Part shown: piece after piece, positions 17,498 to 20,201 of the stretch
Numbering within the stretch: position 1 is the first letter of the stretch
Layout of the letters: every line of letters begins with the position of its first letter
Notes under the pieces: model-generated
Seen by the model: the letters and a program-made list of their open reading frames with translations, nothing else
Database searches by the model: none
Told to the model about the DNA's origin: nothing
Source: Ectocarpus siliculosus
Lineage: Eukaryota; Sar; Phaeophyceae; Ectocarpales; Ectocarpaceae
DNA length: 20,201 nt
Reading direction: 5' to 3'
NCBI GenBank assembly: GCA_000310025.1
Contig: FN648607.1
Span: 21,734-41,934 of the forward strand
Translations under genes and position numbers: made by a program

Positions 17498-17628
17498 CCA
17501 CCAAAATACAAGGAAGAACTGGGGAGCCAACAGAGGCGGAATAGATTCAGCACGAATCCATATAACAAAAAAACACTACCCCCACCCATCACCAAAACAC
17601 AAAGAAAACTCGGGGAGCCAACAGAGGC
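17498..17628. repeat. Imperfect direct repeat, period about 91 bases
   Basis: A unit of about 40 bases containing GGGGAGCCAACAGAGGC is present at 17498-17537 and 17588-17628. The shared 17-base core is exact at 17521-17537 and 17612-17628. A third, partial match (GGAAAACTCGGG) follows near 17654. Confidence 0.8.
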
Positions 17629-17767
17629 ACCCCCCCACCCACCCAAATGCATCGGAAAACTCGGGCAGGGATTCCGCGCCTCAAGACCGGTGCTGCTACG
17701 TTTACCACCGACGCCACACACAGGTACCTGCGTTGTCTTTTCCTGACACCCACGGAAGCCATGACGT

Positions 17768-17835
17768 ACAAAAAAAAAATTAAAAACAGAGAAAAGAAAA
17801 ACAGAAGCGAAAATTAGAAAAATAAAAATACTACA
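17768..17835. repeat. A-rich tract on plus strand
   Basis: The tract is dominated by A with scattered G and T. On the minus strand it translates to a misleading hydrophobic stretch of Phe, Leu and Ile. Confidence 0.8.
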
Positions 17836-18164
17836 AACCGTGACGTAGAGGAGTAGATATAAAGAAAACGCCGTCAAAAATAAATGGAACGCCAAGGGTC
17901 TCTTGCAGCAGGTTGGCTGCGAGGGGGCTGAGACGCGGGCGAAAGGTCCAAGAGGCGTTTGAGCGGGTTGTGCGTTGATTATTAACCTCCGTTCTTTTTT
18001 TTTCGTCCTTCGGTTCATCCGGTAGTCCTGTCACGTGCTCTTGTCCGCGTACGAGCTGACGGTATTCTGCTGTCGCGCGGTCCCCCAGAGCGGCACAGCA
18101 CCCATAAACAAACAAACACAAGCGCAGCAGCGACGAAGGGGGCAGGAGGGGGCGGACAGACGCG

Positions 18165-18330
18165 CGCGAGCGATATCATCGTCGTTGGCGTTTAAGCAAA
18201 GGGATTGTAGCGATGGCTTAAACGTGTACTAGTACTGTTGTGGGGCAGACACGCGAGCGCGCGATATCGTCTTCGTGGACGTTGAAAAAAGGATTTGTAA
18301 CGATGGCATAACCGTACCGTTGTGGATCGT
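18165..18330. repeat. Imperfect tandem duplication, period about 90-91 bases
   Basis: Two diverged copies share the landmarks GCGATATC (about 18170 and 18261), GGATTGTAGCGATGGC versus GGATTTGTAACGATGGC, and a CGTTGTGG-like end. The second copy is a few bases shorter. Confidence 0.75.
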
Positions 18331-18959
18331 TTTCGTTTCGCCACACGCTGAGCAAGATAGAAGTAGGTGGAAGTTTAGTGATACCGACGAGGGAGGGCGA
18401 AGCAGTGGAGAGGGGCGCTCATATAAACCGCGGCGGATGTGCGAAGTCTACCACTGAGCGCACAGAGAGTCGTTGAACCTCGCCGAATCATCGCTCGGTT
18501 CGTTTGAACCGCTCTATTTAGACCCATGCTTTCGTTGTTTGTCTTTTGGGTGAATGCTGGCTTTGAAGCGACTGCTGCTGGTCCCCCGTGACAATCAAAA
18601 CAACGACAGCGACGACGTGGGCTCGTTCGGTCCACCTTCGCCGCTACCCGTCATTCGTACACCAGCATTTCCACGTAGGCTCTCCCTTGACAGCACCGGT
18701 GACAACCACCATTACCGGTCCACAACAAATGAGCTCGCGACTCTCTGACGGTCACCAACACCTTGGGACACAAGAAAACCTATTCAGTGTTGGGTACCGG
18801 GTGGTTTAAAAGCGCGAAGAAAAGTTGACTCAAGACCTTTTCTTCAAGCCTCTGGCGGCAACAACCCACTACAATAACGTACCCAACACGACTCTACAAG
18901 CGCGAGGCTCTGTAGCCATCCAACTTCTACCGCCTCCAAAAACAGAACGGGCTTGAAAC

Positions 18960-19030
18960 GACGACGTGTGGAGACTGCTGTGCAACCGCACGGAAGGGGA
19001 GCTGGAACGAACGTGTGGAGACTGCTCGCT
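18960..19030. repeat. Short direct repeat around ACGTGTGGAGACTGCT
   Basis: The sequence ACGTGTGGAGACTGCT occurs twice about 50 bases apart, just downstream (minus strand) of the membrane-protein exon. Confidence 0.75.
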
Positions 19031-19038
19031 GTGTAAAG

Positions 19039-19060
19039 CAGCAGCAGCAGCAGCAGCAGC
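19039..19060. repeat. (AGC)7 trinucleotide repeat
   Basis: Seven AGC units lie directly after the donor of the minus-strand exon 19065-19170. If that donor is not used, the repeat would be read as a Cys run. Confidence 0.9.
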
Positions 19061-19064
19061 GCAC

Positions 19065-20201
19065 CTTCGTCGTGTAGGGGGGAGACGCCTCTACCGCGTA
19101 GGCCTGTGCTGGTGGGGGTGCTTCCGTGGCAAGGATAGGGGCTTGCTCCGCTTGTGTGCCGTCTTCCTTCCTGCAACAGCACGACCAGCACACACAGCAG
19201 AAAACGCGAGGGTAAGCAGACCGGGGAGCACCCGTTCCCATTGACAATTCAGCTCATGGTTCAGGGCTAGGGAGTGATGTGGGAGGCTGGTTTGGTGGCT
19301 TTCGTGTTCCACCAAAGCTGAAGGCTTGATATGAGGGTTGCAAGGTTGGTGGGAGGAAGAGAAGGAGGAGGCGGAGGCTGGCTGGTCGCGGGTGCTCTGT
19401 TCTGCAACCAGAGGGCGAAAATTGGCAGCACCAGTTGTGTTGATGAGACCGTTGAATGATCAACGCTGCCGTCTGCTGCTTGCTAAAAACTGCTGTACTT
19501 TCTGTTCGCACACAAAGTACACGCAAGCACCATGGAACCGGCTGCCGGGAAGCCCGCGACCGCATGATACAGTATGTGCATGGAAGAACGTCGCAGACTC
19601 GAGAGCCAACCATGCCAACGCCTGTTTCGTCCACAACAGCGACAACGCACGACTAGATCGACACGTTTCAGCTACGCACAAAGATCGTGGCTTGGTCCTA
19701 CGATAGGAATTTTATCTTTCGCGGCGACCCAAATGGAAAGCGTCGACTACTACTGCTTGGAACAGTCTCCGGGGGGGGGGGGGGACCCTTTCATCACACA
19801 GGAAAGAACCTACAAAAGCAGAAAACAGTTGAGACAAAGTACCCAGAGAAGAGACGCTGGCATCCAGTCATCTCCCATGGGGAGAGGGGGCCTCCGACAT
19901 ATCACCCAGTGAGAAATAATGCGGATACAGTACCTAACGTCTTCGAGAACGCCACACTATTTCAACAACAACCACCCAACGCTGCACACACGCATAAACT
20001 CCCAGGCATGGTGTCGCTTACGACAGGCAGAGAGAGAGAGAGAGAGAGAAGAGAAAGAAATCTACTATGTAGCTAAAGAGGAGAGGCCACGTTCGACGTA
20101 TCGGTGGCTCACCTTACACCACAGAAGCAGCAGCAGAAAATGATGCCCATCACGATAGCCAAGACGAGCGCCCACGCGGCTTCGTACCCGGTGCACTCAC
20201 T
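19065..20201 (-). CDS. Single-pass membrane protein gene, partial (two exons)
   Basis: Two minus-strand exons join cleanly. The first (20201-20113) is open to the window edge and reads SECTGYEAAW, then the hydrophobic helix ALVLAIVMGIIF, then CCCFCGV, ending in phase 2 at a GTGAGC donor. The second (19170-19065) has acceptor CTGTTGCAG and reads R-KEDGTQAEQAPILATEAP, PPAQAYAVEASPPYTTK, ending in phase 0 at GTGCGC. The layout is one membrane helix, a Cys-rich juxtamembrane stretch (a possible palmitoylation site) and a Pro/Ala-rich tail containing PPxxxY-like sequence. This fits the tail of a type I membrane protein whose outer part lies to the right. I do not recognise the family. Without the final donor, translation would go through a Cys run to a TAG near 18925; with it, the next exon was not found. 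Confidence 0.55.
19171..20112 (-). other. Intron of the membrane-protein gene
   Basis: About 940 bases between the two proposed exons. It contains a run of 14 G (19771-19784) and an AG microsatellite (about 20029-20050). Open frames inside show no domain. Confidence 0.45.

Larger units (their letters stand above)
15138..19064. other. No convincing gene; repeats and compositionally biased DNA
   Basis: Open frames occur on both strands but none has a recognisable domain or a credible splice series. One reading at about 15480-15620 (plus strand, EVRGQERRGEIALPLVFVL) looks mildly coding-like but has no supporting neighbour. A 64-codon plus-strand frame at 18554-18748 has an ATG and, upstream near 18420, an ATATAAA sequence, but nothing else supports it. 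A perfect 6-base hairpin, CGGTTCGTTTGAACCG, lies near 18495. Confidence 0.4.

Noticed and set aside
17125-18018. A 297-codon minus-strand open frame with apparent membrane segments
   Set aside because: Its hydrophobic part is the translation of an A-rich tract, other parts come from C-rich DNA and a 91-base repeat, and no domain is seen. It could still be real, but I found nothing to support it.

Overview
The window looks like nuclear DNA of an intron-rich eukaryote with roughly balanced base composition. Exons are short, introns run from about 60 to 1800 bases, and coding regions carry long Gln, Ser, Glu, Gly, Asp and Asn runs. CT, CTG and homopolymer simple repeats are common. There are no operons and no bacterial-type gene spacing. 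The style resembles a brown alga such as Ectocarpus, but that is an inference from style and not from a marker gene.

The main content is two related RING-finger genes placed head to head. The minus-strand gene starts at 4618 and runs left through exons at 4342-4618, 3782-3950, 2870-2993, 2669-2806 and 767-859, then off the left end or into an intron holding a LINE fragment. The plus-strand gene starts at 7506 and can be followed through about ten exons to a stop at 14826-14828. Both begin with a short unfamiliar motif (GY-x-KYYPGTAPTP ... ITR-x-YP). Both split a C3HC4 RING over two exons at the same codon boundary, with a phase 0 intron between Cys3 and His4. Both later carry a basic exon ending APHPQ next to a splice donor. 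This is best read as an inverted duplication of one gene. The two products are probably ubiquitin E3 ligases with different disordered regions.

Layout. 2-712: C-terminal end of a LINE-type reverse transcriptase ORF, plus strand. 718-766: C-run and CA repeat. 767-4618: minus RING gene. 4619-7505: shared divergent upstream region, no convincing gene. 7506-14828: plus RING gene, whose first intron holds a tRNA-like or SINE-like element at about 7898-8040. 14829-15137: coding-looking sequence in the same frame beyond the plus-gene stop, possibly a further exon. 15138-19064: no convincing gene; it holds G/GT-rich DNA, tandem repeats with a period near 91 bases and an A-rich tract. 19065-20201: two exons of a minus-strand gene for a single-pass membrane protein, cut off by the right end.

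Exon boundaries were set by eye from GT/AG sites, reading phase and comparison of the two copies. No transcript evidence was available.
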